Source of the DNA: Lacticaseibacillus kribbianus | GTDB lineage: Bacteria; Bacillota; Bacilli; Lactobacillales; Lactobacillaceae | Length of the DNA: 64,000 nucleotides | NCBI RefSeq assembly: GCF_020180945.1 | Contig: NZ_JAIPUL010000001.1 | Location: 496,001-560,000, forward strand | Direction of reading: 5' to 3' | Part shown: positions 51,923 through 59,266 of the stretch, piece by piece | Numbering within the stretch: the first letter of the stretch is position 1 | Layout of the letters: every line of letters begins with the position of its first letter | The notes under the pieces: generated by a model | Told to the model about the DNA's origin: nothing | Database searches by the model: none | The model's input: the letters and a program-made list of their open reading frames with translations, nothing else | Program-made: the position numbers and the translations under genes

Positions 51923-52630
51923 ATGATTTATATTCTCGGCAGCATCGGCGCAGGCAAAACGTCTTTGACCCGGCTGCTATCCGCGGACCTTGGCGCGCCT
52001 GCCTACTACGAAGACGTTGAGGGCAACGGCATGATCGCCAACATGCTCCAGAAGTTCTACAACGCCGGTGCCGAAAGCCGCAAGACCACGGGCACGATCC
52101 TGCAGATTGCCTTTTTGACCTTCCGCTACCAGCAGCTCAAAAAGGCCGTGATGCAAGAGAACGCCGTGATGGACTCCTCGCTTGAATCCGACTTCGTGAT
52201 GGCCTCGCAGCTGCACAAGAACGGCGAGATCGACGACGCGGACTTCAACATCTACGTTACCCTGTCCCAGGAGATGCAGGCCAACGTCAACGGCAGCCCG
52301 TGGAACGGCCTGCCGGACCTGGCGATCTACCTGCAGATCGACCCGGAGCACGAGATCGAAGAGATCCAGGGCCGCGGCCGCGAGATGGAGGACATCCGCG
52401 AAAAGCCCGAGCTTGTCGCCTACTACAACCGGGTCAACCAGGCCTACCGCGACTGGGCCAAGGGCTACACCCGCTCGACTTTGATCACGGTCGACCGCGA
52501 TCACTTCGACTTCGTCAACAACCCGGCCGACCGCAACGCGGTGCTGGACCAGATCGAGTCTAAGCTGGTCGAGCTCGGCAAGCTTGCGCCGAGCCGCTTC
52601 GAAGCCATCCAGGCGGCCCGCGCCATCTAA
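51923..52630 (+). CDS. Deoxynucleoside kinase
   Basis: The protein has 235 residues. P-loop GSIGAGKTS (residues 6-14); the DRS-like motif appears as MDSSLESD near residue 90; a LID Arg-rich segment GRGREME follows. It phosphorylates deoxynucleosides, completing a salvage route: import, base exchange, trapping as monophosphate. The gene follows the transferase by 30 bases with AGGAGGA as ribosome site. A strong bidirectional terminator ends the unit. Confidence 0.92.
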   Translation: MIYILGSIGAGKTSLTRLLSADLGAPAYYEDVEGNGMIANMLQKFYNAGAESRKTTGTILQIAFLTFRYQQLKKAVMQENAVMDSSLESDFVMASQLHKNGEIDDADFNIYVTLSQEMQANVNGSPWNGLPDLAIYLQIDPEHEIEEIQGRGREMEDIREKPELVAYYNRVNQAYRDWAKGYTRSTLITVDRDHFDFVNNPADRNAVLDQIESKLVELGKLAPSRFEAIQAARAI

Positions 52631-52646
52631 ACGCTGACAACCAGAA

Positions 52647-52680
52647 AACCGGCCCCCGACTGCAAAGTCGGGGGCCGGTT
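52647..52680. terminator. Bidirectional terminator (kinase / SPFH gene)
   Basis: A 15-bp perfect stem AACCGGCCCCCGACT/AGTCGGGGGCCGGTT. The minus strand continues with TTC after the stem TT, the plus strand with CGTGTTTATT. Confidence 0.9.
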
Positions 52681-52697
52681 CGTGTTTATTGACGGGC

Positions 52698-53615
52698 TTA
52701 CTTCTTGGCCGCGGCGGTCAGAACCTGGCCGACGGCTGGAATCTGGCCCAGCGAGTCGACGGCGGTGCTTGGCATCACCACGGTGTTGGCCGTGCCCTTG
52801 GCGAGGGCTTCGAGGGCCTCGACGTTCTTGTACTTGAGGTACATGTCGCCGTCCTTGGCGAGCCCGGCGTTGATCGAGTTGATCTGGTCCTTGACCGCCT
52901 CGGCGATCAGGCGCTGGGATTCGGCGCGGCCCTGGGCCTCCAGAATCTGGGTCTGCTTGTTGGCCTCGGCCTGCAGGATGTCGGCCTGCTTTTCACCTTC
53001 GGCCTTGGCGATGGCGGACTGCTTGAGCCCCTCGGCCTCCATGATGTTGGCTTCCTTTTCACGGGAGGCCCGCAGCAGCTTGTTCATGGATTCCTGGATG
53101 GTCTTGTCGACCTGGATGGAGTCGATGTTGACGCGGTCGACGTTCAGGCCGTAGCCCGCGGTGGTCGCGGCAATCTGCTGAAACAGGGTCTGGTTGATAG
53201 TCTCGGTGCCGTTCAGCACGTCGTTGAGGTCCATGTTGCCGATGATGCCGCGCAGGTTGGCGCGGGTGTCTTGAACCATGGACAACACGGAGTCCTTGTT
53301 CTGGTAGACGTAGGCGTTGACGTCGGTGATGTGGTACTTCAGGGTCTCGGAGATGCGCACCACAACGTTATCCTTGGTGATGACCTCCTGCTCGTCGACT
53401 TTGAGCGGGATCTGCTTCATGTTGACGATCTCGGTGATGCGGTAGATGATCGGCAGCACCACGTGGAACCCGGGCTGCAGGGTCTGAACGTACTTCCCCA
53501 GGCGCTCGACGATCCCAACCTCACCGGTGTGAATGATGGCCACACTGCTCAAAATCATGACGACCAGCAGGACGGCGACGATGCCGACCACGGTCCACAG
53601 AATAATTTGTCCCAT
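52698..53615 (-). CDS. SPFH/Band 7 (stomatin-like) membrane protein
   Basis: The protein has 305 residues: one N-terminal membrane helix (4-24), the SPFH domain (GEVGIVERLGKYVQTLQPGFH) and a long Glu/Ala/Lys coiled coil (AEGEKQADILQAEANKQTQ). Such proteins form large membrane-associated rings or rafts and often work with NfeD partners. A short NfeD-like gene lies directly upstream on the same strand. AGGAGG precedes ATG 53615; the longer open frame is not supported. Confidence 0.92.
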   Translation of the reverse strand: MGQIILWTVVGIVAVLLVVMILSSVAIIHTGEVGIVERLGKYVQTLQPGFHVVLPIIYRITEIVNMKQIPLKVDEQEVITKDNVVVRISETLKYHITDVNAYVYQNKDSVLSMVQDTRANLRGIIGNMDLNDVLNGTETINQTLFQQIAATTAGYGLNVDRVNIDSIQVDKTIQESMNKLLRASREKEANIMEAEGLKQSAIAKAEGEKQADILQAEANKQTQILEAQGRAESQRLIAEAVKDQINSINAGLAKDGDMYLKYKNVEALEALAKGTANTVVMPSTAVDSLGQIPAVGQVLTAAAKK

Positions 53616-53652
53616 AAAAAACTCCTCCTTAGTGTGCGGGTGACCCCGCGCC

Positions 53653-53859
53653 TCAGTACTGCAAGTCTCGCTCGGCCGCGCGCACGCGCAGCGCAAGCGG
53701 GGTGACGCCGACCACGACGACCAGGTCGCCGGGCGTTGCCCCATCGAGGACCAGGAAGTGGTAGTGAATCCCGTACAGGCACACCGTATCGCCGGTCGCC
53801 GGCAGGGTGAAAACGGCGCCGAGCAGCCGCGAATCCAGCGTCTTGTTCTCCTGATTCAT
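53653..53859 (-). CDS. Short NfeD-like OB-domain protein
   Basis: The protein has 68 residues and is soluble. GDTVCLYGIHYHFLV, TPGDLVVVVGV and LALRVRAAE follow the beta-strand order of the C-terminal OB domain of NfeD (GDTV-type strand, KGD-V-VV, LTV). The usual NfeD membrane helices are missing. It precedes the SPFH gene by 37 bases, the position normally taken by nfeD. GGGAGG supports ATG 53859. The assignment rests on context plus a weak pattern. Confidence 0.6.
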   Translation of the reverse strand: MNQENKTLDSRLLGAVFTLPATGDTVCLYGIHYHFLVLDGATPGDLVVVVGVTPLALRVRAAERDLQY

Positions 53860-53987
53860 GCTACCACCTCCCTTCTCCTCTATGATAAGGCTTACCTGAG
53901 GATGAGACAATCATAACCCATGGGTGCCAGCCGGAATCAGTCGCGAGGCTGATTTTGATTCAGCCTTTCAGCCGCCGGGATATCCGG

Positions 53988-53993
53988 TATAAT
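53988..53993 (+). promoter_or_regulatory. -10 box close to the GH25-like gene
   Basis: Perfect TATAAT only about 12 bases before the predicted start codon; the -35 is poor (TTTCAG). Transcription would begin near 54000, at the GGAGG itself, so the mRNA has almost no leader. Confidence 0.5.
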
Positions 53994-54004
53994 GGGCGAC
54001 GGAG

Positions 54005-54733
54005 GTGATTCCCATCGCAAGCAAGCGTCCGATCTACGCGACGACATACGAGAGAAGGCGGCGCTGGACCCGGTTCCTAGTGCTGGTCGCCTGCGTGGTA
54101 GCCGCTGTGGTGGCCGCCGCCCTTGGCGTGCGCGCCTGGCAGCGCCGCGGCCTTGCCCGCTACCCGGTGGCGGGCGTGGTGCTCGACCAAAGCGCCGGCC
54201 ACCAGGACTTCGCCGCGCTGGGGGATGCCGGCGTCGACTTCGCCTACCTGAAGGCGACGCAGGGCGCCAGCTACTTCGACGACGCGTTCACGGTCAACTA
54301 CGACCGCAGCGTCGGCGCCGCGGTGCGCATCGGCGTGTACCACTACTTCAGCTTCGATTCGACCCCGGAGGCCCAGGCCACGCAGTTTCTCAAGCAGACC
54401 GGCCGCGACTGGGGCAGCCTGCCGATCGGGGTTTACCTGACCTACTACGGCGGCTACGCGGACGACCCGCCGGCCGCACCGACGCTGACGCAAAATGTCG
54501 GGCGCTTCGTCGCGCTGATCCAAAAGGCGACCGGCAAGCCGGTGGTCCTGATGGGCAGTGCCCGGGTGCTGAAGGCCGTGTCGCAACTGGCGTGCCAGCA
54601 CTTCGTCATCGGCGGCGGCCGGCCGAGTCACGCGCAGTTTTGGCAGTCCGGGACGCTTGACTGCGACGGCACGCGGCTGCCCGCCGCGGCCTTTCTCGGG
54701 AGCAAAAAGGCGTTCGCCGCGCTGGGGCGCTGA
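54005..54733 (+). CDS. GH25 lysozyme-fold protein lacking the catalytic DxE pair
   Basis: The protein has about 242 residues: a basic N-terminus, a membrane anchor (about 22-42) and a GH25-type barrel. The first family Asp is kept (VVLDQSAG, Asp61), as are FAYLKATQG and GVYHYFSF. The segment that normally reads LP-x-x-LDxE reads LPIGVYLTYYG, with Tyr144 and Thr146 in place of the catalytic Asp and Glu. It is therefore probably not a muramidase but may bind peptidoglycan. The start is uncertain: GTG 54005 touches the GGAGG, whereas ATC 54014 has ideal spacing. Confidence 0.75.
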   Translation: MIPIASKRPIYATTYERRRRWTRFLVLVACVVAAVVAAALGVRAWQRRGLARYPVAGVVLDQSAGHQDFAALGDAGVDFAYLKATQGASYFDDAFTVNYDRSVGAAVRIGVYHYFSFDSTPEAQATQFLKQTGRDWGSLPIGVYLTYYGGYADDPPAAPTLTQNVGRFVALIQKATGKPVVLMGSARVLKAVSQLACQHFVIGGGRPSHAQFWQSGTLDCDGTRLPAAAFLGSKKAFAALGR

Positions 54734-54748
54734 GCGCGAGCATAAAAG

Positions 54749-54777
54749 TTGACGGTAAAAATTACCGCGGGTACGAT
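54749..54777 (+). promoter_or_regulatory. Promoter of a candidate structured RNA
   Basis: TTGACG (54749-54754), 17-base spacer, TACGAT (54772-54777). Predicted start near 54784. No protein gene follows for more than 500 bases. Confidence 0.65.
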
Positions 54778-54783
54778 GGGTTC

Positions 54784-55198
54784 ACATGAGCATCGGAGTC
54801 GTGGGGCGGCAAACGCGTTGCCGGGTCCCCCCCGCGGCTCAGGCGAACGATCCGGCGGCAAGCGCCACCAGTAGCCAACTCAGACCAGGCCCCGACCAGG
54901 CCATCTTATGCATAGGGTAGTGGAACCCGCCCAGCACCACAGCGGGAAGATGAACAGGGTTACGGATCACCATCCGCGCGTCGCACCACGAGAGGGCCTA
55001 CTCACTGAGGTAGCAGCGGCCCAACCCAGACGCGCGGCGCACGCACCGGCTGCACAGATACCAGCATTGCCTCGGGTGGTTCCGGGAGGTCCTGCAGCAA
55101 CAGGCCGTGCACAGTACCACGCGCAGAGCCAACTGAAGCTAATTCAATCGCGCCAGATCCGGTTCGGGGGCACCCCGGGCCGGGTTTGGCGCGTCTTT
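54784..55198 (+). ncRNA. Candidate structured non-coding RNA, about 415 nt
   Basis: The stretch has a good promoter, a long terminator hairpin and no convincing ORF. Internal helices include CCGCGCGTC/GACGCGCGG (54974-54982 with 55029-55037) enclosing GGGCC/GGCCC (54994-54998 with 55018-55022), a CATCTT...CCCGC/GCGGGAAGATG fold around 54902-54953 and GGCAA/TTGCC near 54810. The repeat GACCAGGCC occurs twice near 54882. I looked for RNase P, tmRNA, SRP and 6S hallmarks and did not recognise any. The RNA class is unknown. It could also be a long leader of the following ABC genes, but the terminator argues against this. Confidence 0.55.
55149..55198 (+). terminator. Extended hairpin ending the candidate RNA
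   Basis: CGCGCCA/TGGCGCG (55149-55155 with 55187-55193) encloses CCGGTTCGGGG/CCCCGGGCCGG (55159-55169 with 55173-55183) and is followed by TCTTT. Confidence 0.65.
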
Positions 55199-55226
55199 GC
55201 GTCGCCCGGGGGCCCGAGCACCGCAG

Positions 55227-55263
55227 ATACTTTGCTTTACAAAGTATGCGAACCTGCTATACT
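55227..55263 (+). promoter_or_regulatory. Promoter and palindromic operator of the ABC exporter operon
   Basis: A perfect 8-bp inverted repeat ATACTTTG-CTTTA-CAAAGTAT (55227-55247) covers the -35 TTTACA (55236-55241). After 16 bases comes TATACT (55258-55263), itself part of another TACTTTG half-site. A hairpin GCGACCGG/CCGGTCGC (55275-55300) lies in the leader. No candidate repressor gene is adjacent. Confidence 0.7.
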
Positions 55264-55346
55264 TTGTCTGACCAGCGACCGGGTGAATCAGACCGGTCGC
55301 CCCGGTAGTCGGGTTAACCGCGGCGTGGCCGCAGAGGAGGCGCACC

Positions 55347-56132
55347 ATGGCAGTTGCAATCGCACTGACCAATGTTCAAAAGAGTTTCGGGGCCAAGCAG
55401 GTCCTCAAAGACGTGACTTTTTCCATCGAGCCGGGCACCATCGTCGGCTACATCGGCCCCAACGGCGCGGGCAAGAGCACGACCGTCAAGATCATTCTGG
55501 GGCTGTTGACTCAAGACGCCGGCACCATCGAGCTGATGGGCCAGCCGGTGCGGCCGGACGACCCGAGCTACAAGCAGCACATCGGCTACGTGCCGGAAAG
55601 CGCCGACGTGTTCGACGCGCTGACCGCCCGCGAGTACCTGACCCTGATCGGCCAGCTGTACGGGCTGAGCGAGGCGGCCGCCGAGGACAAGGCGGTGGCC
55701 CTGGCCCAGATCGTCGGCCTCGGCCCGGCGCTTGACCGGCGCATCACCGCGTACTCCAAGGGGATGCGCCAGCTGGTGCTGATCATCGCCAGCCTGTTGC
55801 ACGACCCGGACGTCTTGTTTTGGGACGAGCCGCTCAACGGGCTGGACGCCAACACCGTGCTGGTGATCGAGGAGATCCTAGTCGAGCTGCGCAACCGCGG
55901 CAAGACGATTTTCTACTCCAGCCACATCATGGACGTGGTGCAAAAGCTCTCCGACCGCATCATCCTGCTCAACGACGGGCAGGTGCAGGCCGACGGGACC
56001 TTTGCGACCATCACCAACGGCGCGGACACCAACCTGCAGGAGCTGTTCAACGAGCTGACCGGCTTTGCCGAGCACGGGGAAAAGGCGCGGGCCTTCGTCG
56101 ACATCGTGACGGGCGGTGAGCGCCATGACTGA
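55347..56132 (+). CDS. ABC transporter ATP-binding protein
   Basis: The protein has 261 residues. Walker A is GPNGAGKST, the signature is YSKGMRQLV (a degenerate LSGGQ, common in exporter-type ATPases), Walker B is DVLFWDEP with D-loop NGLDA and H-loop SSHIMD. It should pair with the membrane protein encoded next, whose start overlaps its stop. This class (CcmA/NatA-like) drives export of peptides, drugs or lipids. GAGGAGG precedes ATG. Confidence 0.9.
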   Translation: MAVAIALTNVQKSFGAKQVLKDVTFSIEPGTIVGYIGPNGAGKSTTVKIILGLLTQDAGTIELMGQPVRPDDPSYKQHIGYVPESADVFDALTAREYLTLIGQLYGLSEAAAEDKAVALAQIVGLGPALDRRITAYSKGMRQLVLIIASLLHDPDVLFWDEPLNGLDANTVLVIEEILVELRNRGKTIFYSSHIMDVVQKLSDRIILLNDGQVQADGTFATITNGADTNLQELFNELTGFAEHGEKARAFVDIVTGGERHD

Positions 56133-57798
56133 GCTGCCACGGGGGCTGGGCTTTTTGACCGCGCTGCAAAGGCCCTTGACCCGAGCCGGCGTCGACTTCG
56201 CCCAGTTCGCGCTGATCGTCGGTGCGAAGTTCAAGCTGGCCGCGCGCAGCAAGAGCGGCATCGGCGTCTCCAACCGCCGCAAGAAACGGGCGGACGCGCC
56301 GGACCACGGCCTGCGCAACACCTTCTTGATGAACCTTTTGATCGGGGTGGTGATCGGCATCACGATGATCCTGCCGCTGCCCCTGATGACGCAGCTGACC
56401 CTGTTTGACACCAGCCTGTTCGTGATGTTCTTCCTGCAGATGCTGGCCAGCTACTCGAGCCTGATCTTGGACCCGCGCGACCGGCGCATCTTCTCCGTGC
56501 GCGGGGTCAGCGACAAGACGCTCAACGCCGCGCGCATCGCGGTGGTGGTGTTCTTCCTGGCGGTGACGCTGGTGGCCCTGGCCGTGCCGAGCCTGATCAT
56601 GATCGGGCTGCAGCAGGGGCCTCTGGTCGCCATCGGGGCGGCGCTTGGCGCGGTGATGCTCGCCATCTTCGCCTTCGTGCTGTCGCTGTTTCTCTACCTG
56701 CTGGTGCTGCGGTTCTTTGACGGCGAGCGGCTGCGCAACATTCTCAACGTCGTGCAGATCGGCCTGATCGTCTTGATGTACGCCGCCAGCCAGCTGCCCA
56801 ACCTCGTCGGCGTCGACACCATGGCCAAGGTCAACTTCGCCATGCCGACGCGCCTGTTGTGGTGGTACGTGCCGGCCGCGCCGGTGTGGTTCGCCGGGCC
56901 CGCGCTTTTGGCCGACGGCATCTTCGCGCCGGTCAGCCTGGTGCTGACCGTCCTGGCCGTCGGGGTGACCGCGCTGTTGATCGCGGCGTACTTCAGCCGC
57001 GCGGCGCAGTTCGAGCAGTCGCTTGAAAAACTGGAGCAAAGCTCGGAGCACAACCGGCGCCACTCCTGGTGGTTCACCGCGACGCGCCGCCTGCTGACAA
57101 AAAAGGGCGCGGAGGCGACCTACTTCACGCTGGGCTGGCGGATGATGCAATACGAGCGCGACTTCAAGCTGCGCGTCTACCCGCAGCTGGCGTACGGCTT
57201 CATGATCCCCGTCATCATGGGGGCCGGCTTCCTGCGCGGCGACAACGCGCTGTCCTTCACGCACTTTCTGCCGTACCTCGGCGTGGGGCTGACCATCGCG
57301 CTGCCCACCGCAATCGTGAACCTGTCCTTCTCGCACCAGCCGGAGGCGATGGGGATCTTTCGCACCGTGCCCTTCGAGACGCACGGCCTGCTGCTGCGGG
57401 GCGTGATCGCGGCGCTTTACGCGCGGCTGATCCTGCCGTTCGTGCTGCTGTGGGGCATCGTGTTCGTACCGTTCGTCGGCGTGCACGCGCTCTCGGCCCT
57501 GGTGCTGACGGTGGTGATGACGGCGATGTTTGCGCTGGTGTTCGGGCGCATGATCATCGGGCGCACGCTGCCGTTTTCAAGCGAGTTCACCGCGCAAAAG
57601 GGTGCGACCAACGGCATGATCGGCGTCGCCGCCGTGCTGGTGGGGATGATCATCATGATGGCCATCGTCGTCTTGTGCGGCCTCGTGTTCTCCATCTGGC
57701 TTGACCTCGGGCTGGCCCTGGTGTTTGCCCTGATTGGCTGGGCCGTGTGGGCGAGCTACCCCAAGAGCATTCACTACGACCTGCGCCTGCCGGGTTGA
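56125..57798 (+). CDS. ABC exporter membrane subunit
   Basis: The protein has about 557 residues with roughly 12 membrane helices in two groups, separated by a charged cytoplasmic stretch (EQSLEKLEQSSEHNRR) near residue 300. It has no recognisable conserved catalytic motif. Overlap with the ATPase gene (8 bases if ATG 56125 is used; GTG 56116 is an alternative) shows they form one transporter. The substrate is unknown; bacteriocin or antimicrobial resistance is typical of such two-gene systems but is not shown. Confidence 0.82.
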   Translation: MTELPRGLGFLTALQRPLTRAGVDFAQFALIVGAKFKLAARSKSGIGVSNRRKKRADAPDHGLRNTFLMNLLIGVVIGITMILPLPLMTQLTLFDTSLFVMFFLQMLASYSSLILDPRDRRIFSVRGVSDKTLNAARIAVVVFFLAVTLVALAVPSLIMIGLQQGPLVAIGAALGAVMLAIFAFVLSLFLYLLVLRFFDGERLRNILNVVQIGLIVLMYAASQLPNLVGVDTMAKVNFAMPTRLLWWYVPAAPVWFAGPALLADGIFAPVSLVLTVLAVGVTALLIAAYFSRAAQFEQSLEKLEQSSEHNRRHSWWFTATRRLLTKKGAEATYFTLGWRMMQYERDFKLRVYPQLAYGFMIPVIMGAGFLRGDNALSFTHFLPYLGVGLTIALPTAIVNLSFSHQPEAMGIFRTVPFETHGLLLRGVIAALYARLILPFVLLWGIVFVPFVGVHALSALVLTVVMTAMFALVFGRMIIGRTLPFSSEFTAQKGATNGMIGVAAVLVGMIIMMAIVVLCGLVFSIWLDLGLALVFALIGWAVWASYPKSIHYDLRLPG

Positions 57799-57808
57799 CC
57801 GACAAGCC

Positions 57809-57852
57809 AAGCGGCCGTCACGCCTCCAAGAGGAGGGTGGCGGCCGCTTTTT
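57809..57852 (+). terminator. Terminator of the ABC exporter operon
   Basis: Outer stem AGCGGCCG/CGGCCGCT (57810-57817 with 57841-57848), inner CCTCC/GGAGG, then TTTTT. Confidence 0.88.
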
Positions 57853-57870
57853 GGCGTCCTGGCTCGGTGC

Positions 57871-58218
57871 TCAAAAGGGTAGGCCGACGTTGGTCTCGAT
57901 GTCGCGCTGGCGTTTTTGAATCAGCTCGCCGGTGGCCGGCCAGCGCTCCTTGGTGAAGCCGAAGTAGTCGATACTCAGGTTGGTGTGGGCGCGGATGCCG
58001 GCGATGACCGCGGCGAACACGTCGATGTCCTCGGTCTGCAGGCTGTGCAGGGGCAGGGACTTCTGGCGCTCGCCGCGGCGCTGCTGCCAGAAGAAAAAGC
58101 TGAACTCGTGGTCGTAGCCGTTGTGCACCGCGGTCAGCCAGTAGCGGGTGTGCGGTGCGCGCTTGAACAGCGCGTCGATGCGGTCGTTGATCACGCGGAT
58201 GTCTTGCTGTGTGCTCAT
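57871..58218 (-). CDS. Small soluble protein of unknown function
   Basis: I do not recognise this protein. It has 115 residues, with an aromatic cluster (HEFSFFFWQQRRGE) and alternating charged helices, no membrane segment and no signal. GAGGTGA precedes ATG. It has its own promoter with a palindrome GAACAAACGTTC in the spacer, so it appears to be tightly regulated, and it stands as a single-gene unit convergent with the ABC operon. Confidence 0.7.
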   Translation of the reverse strand: MSTQQDIRVINDRIDALFKRAPHTRYWLTAVHNGYDHEFSFFFWQQRRGERQKSLPLHSLQTEDIDVFAAVIAGIRAHTNLSIDYFGFTKERWPATGELIQKRQRDIETNVGLPF

Positions 58219-58235
58219 GAAATCACCTCGTGGTC

Positions 58236-58264
58236 ATTATACGAACAAACGTTCCCTAATGCAA
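58236..58264 (-). promoter_or_regulatory. Promoter with palindromic operator for the 115-residue protein
   Basis: On the minus strand TTGCAT (58259-58264), 17-base spacer, TATAAT (58236-58241). The spacer contains GAACAAACGTTC (58243-58254), and a related GCGTTCGTTC lies at about 58273. TetR-family operators often have this form. Confidence 0.65.
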
Positions 58265-58348
58265 GGTGACAAAAGCGTTCGTTCAAAGTGCCGCCAATCG
58301 CTGGCGGAGCGGCCGGCGGACTGGCACAATGGAGGAGAGGTGAAGCAG

Positions 58349-58705
58349 ATGAGAAAAGTATTAATCGGCTTTGTCGTGCTGGTTGCCCTCGCGTTCGGCG
58401 GACTGAAGCTGTTCGAGGTGACCAACTACGGCGGCACGGCCTACTACACGCAAGTCGTCGCGACGGGCCAAAAAATCGTGCAGCGCGGATCGAACGGCGG
58501 CACCTGGACGGACTACCGCTACCGCCAGCTGGCCTACACTGAAGACGGCGCGGCCAAGACCGTCACCTTCAACGGCAACAAGTCCCGGCCGCTGCGCATG
58601 GGCGCCTACCTGAAGCTGACGGTCAACGACAAGAAGGGCGTGACCCGCTGGACCGCCGTTGAGGCCAAGGACGTGCCGGCCGGCGCAATGGCCAAGCTGA
58701 AGTAG
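58349..58705 (+). CDS. YxeA-family (DUF1093) secreted or anchored small protein
   Basis: The protein has 118 residues: an N-terminal hydrophobic helix (KVLIGFVVLVALAFGGLKLF) and a small beta-rich domain with GTAYYTQV, DYRYRQLAYTEDG and GAYLKLTVNDKKGVTRW, the DUF1093 pattern. Members are cell-surface proteins of unknown function, sometimes linked to ABC-type antimicrobial resistance modules. ATG 58349 is used with GAGGAGAGGTGA upstream. Confidence 0.85.
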   Translation: MRKVLIGFVVLVALAFGGLKLFEVTNYGGTAYYTQVVATGQKIVQRGSNGGTWTDYRYRQLAYTEDGAAKTVTFNGNKSRPLRMGAYLKLTVNDKKGVTRWTAVEAKDVPAGAMAKLK

Positions 58706-58743
58706 GGGGCGGGGACTATGCTGGTCCCCTGAGTGCGGGTCAC

Positions 58744-58904
58744 GCTAGGCGGCCCGCTAAGAGCGCCGCGCTCCGCCCTGGATCGTCGAGCTCCGCGCGT
58801 CGACGCGGGCGCACCTAGCTTGCACCGGCACTTGGGCCTAAGTGCGGGCCCAACTGTCGACGCAGCGCTAGGCGGCCCGCTAAGAGCGCCGCGCTCCGCC
58901 CTGT
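58744..58904 (+). repeat. Structured intergenic repeat, locus D (partial plus degenerate full copy)
   Basis: GCTAGGCGGCCCGCTAAGAG occurs at 58744 and again at 58867, a period of 123. The core GGCACTTGGGCCTAAGTGCGG is a variant of the family core with helix TTGGGCC/GGGCCCAA. The second enclosing helix is not well preserved, so this locus looks decayed. Orientation is the same as locus C. Confidence 0.65.
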
Positions 58905-58910
58905 GTACAC

Positions 58911-58965
58911 AAAGACGCGCAGTCGTTTCTCGGCCATTTTGGTCGGGGAACGACTGCGCGTCTTT
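58911..58965. terminator. Long perfect hairpin (17-bp stem)
   Basis: AAAGACGCGCAGTCGTT (58911-58927) pairs with AACGACTGCGCGTCTTT (58949-58965). The ends of the stem supply CTTT on both strands, so it may terminate in either direction. Confidence 0.6.
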
Positions 58966-59057
58966 GCGTGGCTTGCGTTTCGCGGGGCAGCAGCTGAAAA
59001 TAAAACCTTTCTGCAATGTCTCGGGCTTCGCCAACGGCGGAAGCTTGTCACAGTGTA

Positions 59058-59256
59058 GGGCGGAGGCTCGGACGCACCACTGCTGAGGCGGAGGGCCGGG
59101 GCGAGCCAGCGTGAAATTGCTGTTAGTCGGCTGAACCTGCCGACTTACAGCAAGGGCGGGTCTTGAGACCGGAACGGGCTACGAGAGCCCCACGCGTTCC
59201 GCCGCCCCGGCCTGGAGCCTTCAGCTCTGGTGCATCCGGGCCGGAGCCCGGATTTT
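59058..59256 (+). ncRNA. Candidate multi-branched structured RNA, about 200 nt
   Basis: Nested helices close a multi-arm fold: GGACGCACCA/TGGTGCATCC (59070-59079 with 59228-59237, one mismatch), GCTGAGGC/GCCTTCAGC (59082-59089 with 59217-59225, one bulge) and GGCCGGGGC/GCCCCGGCC (59094-59102 with 59204-59212). Inside are three hairpins: 59119-59151, 59159-59170 and 59170-59201. It ends in CCGGGC-CGGA-GCCCGG followed by ATTTT (59236-59256), a terminator on the plus strand. No clear promoter was found. I could not assign a known family. Confidence 0.5.
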
Positions 59257-59266
59257 CAGGTGCGAC

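Noticed and set aside
54784-55198. RNase P RNA, tmRNA or SRP RNA
   Set aside because: The universally conserved GAGGAAAGTCC segment, a tag-peptide frame with tRNA-like ends, and the SRP GGAAGG/AGCAG tetraloop region were not found on either strand.
54908-55735. Open frame across the RNA candidate and the ABC gene
   Set aside because: No ribosome site, odd composition, and its second half is out of frame with the well-supported ATPase gene.
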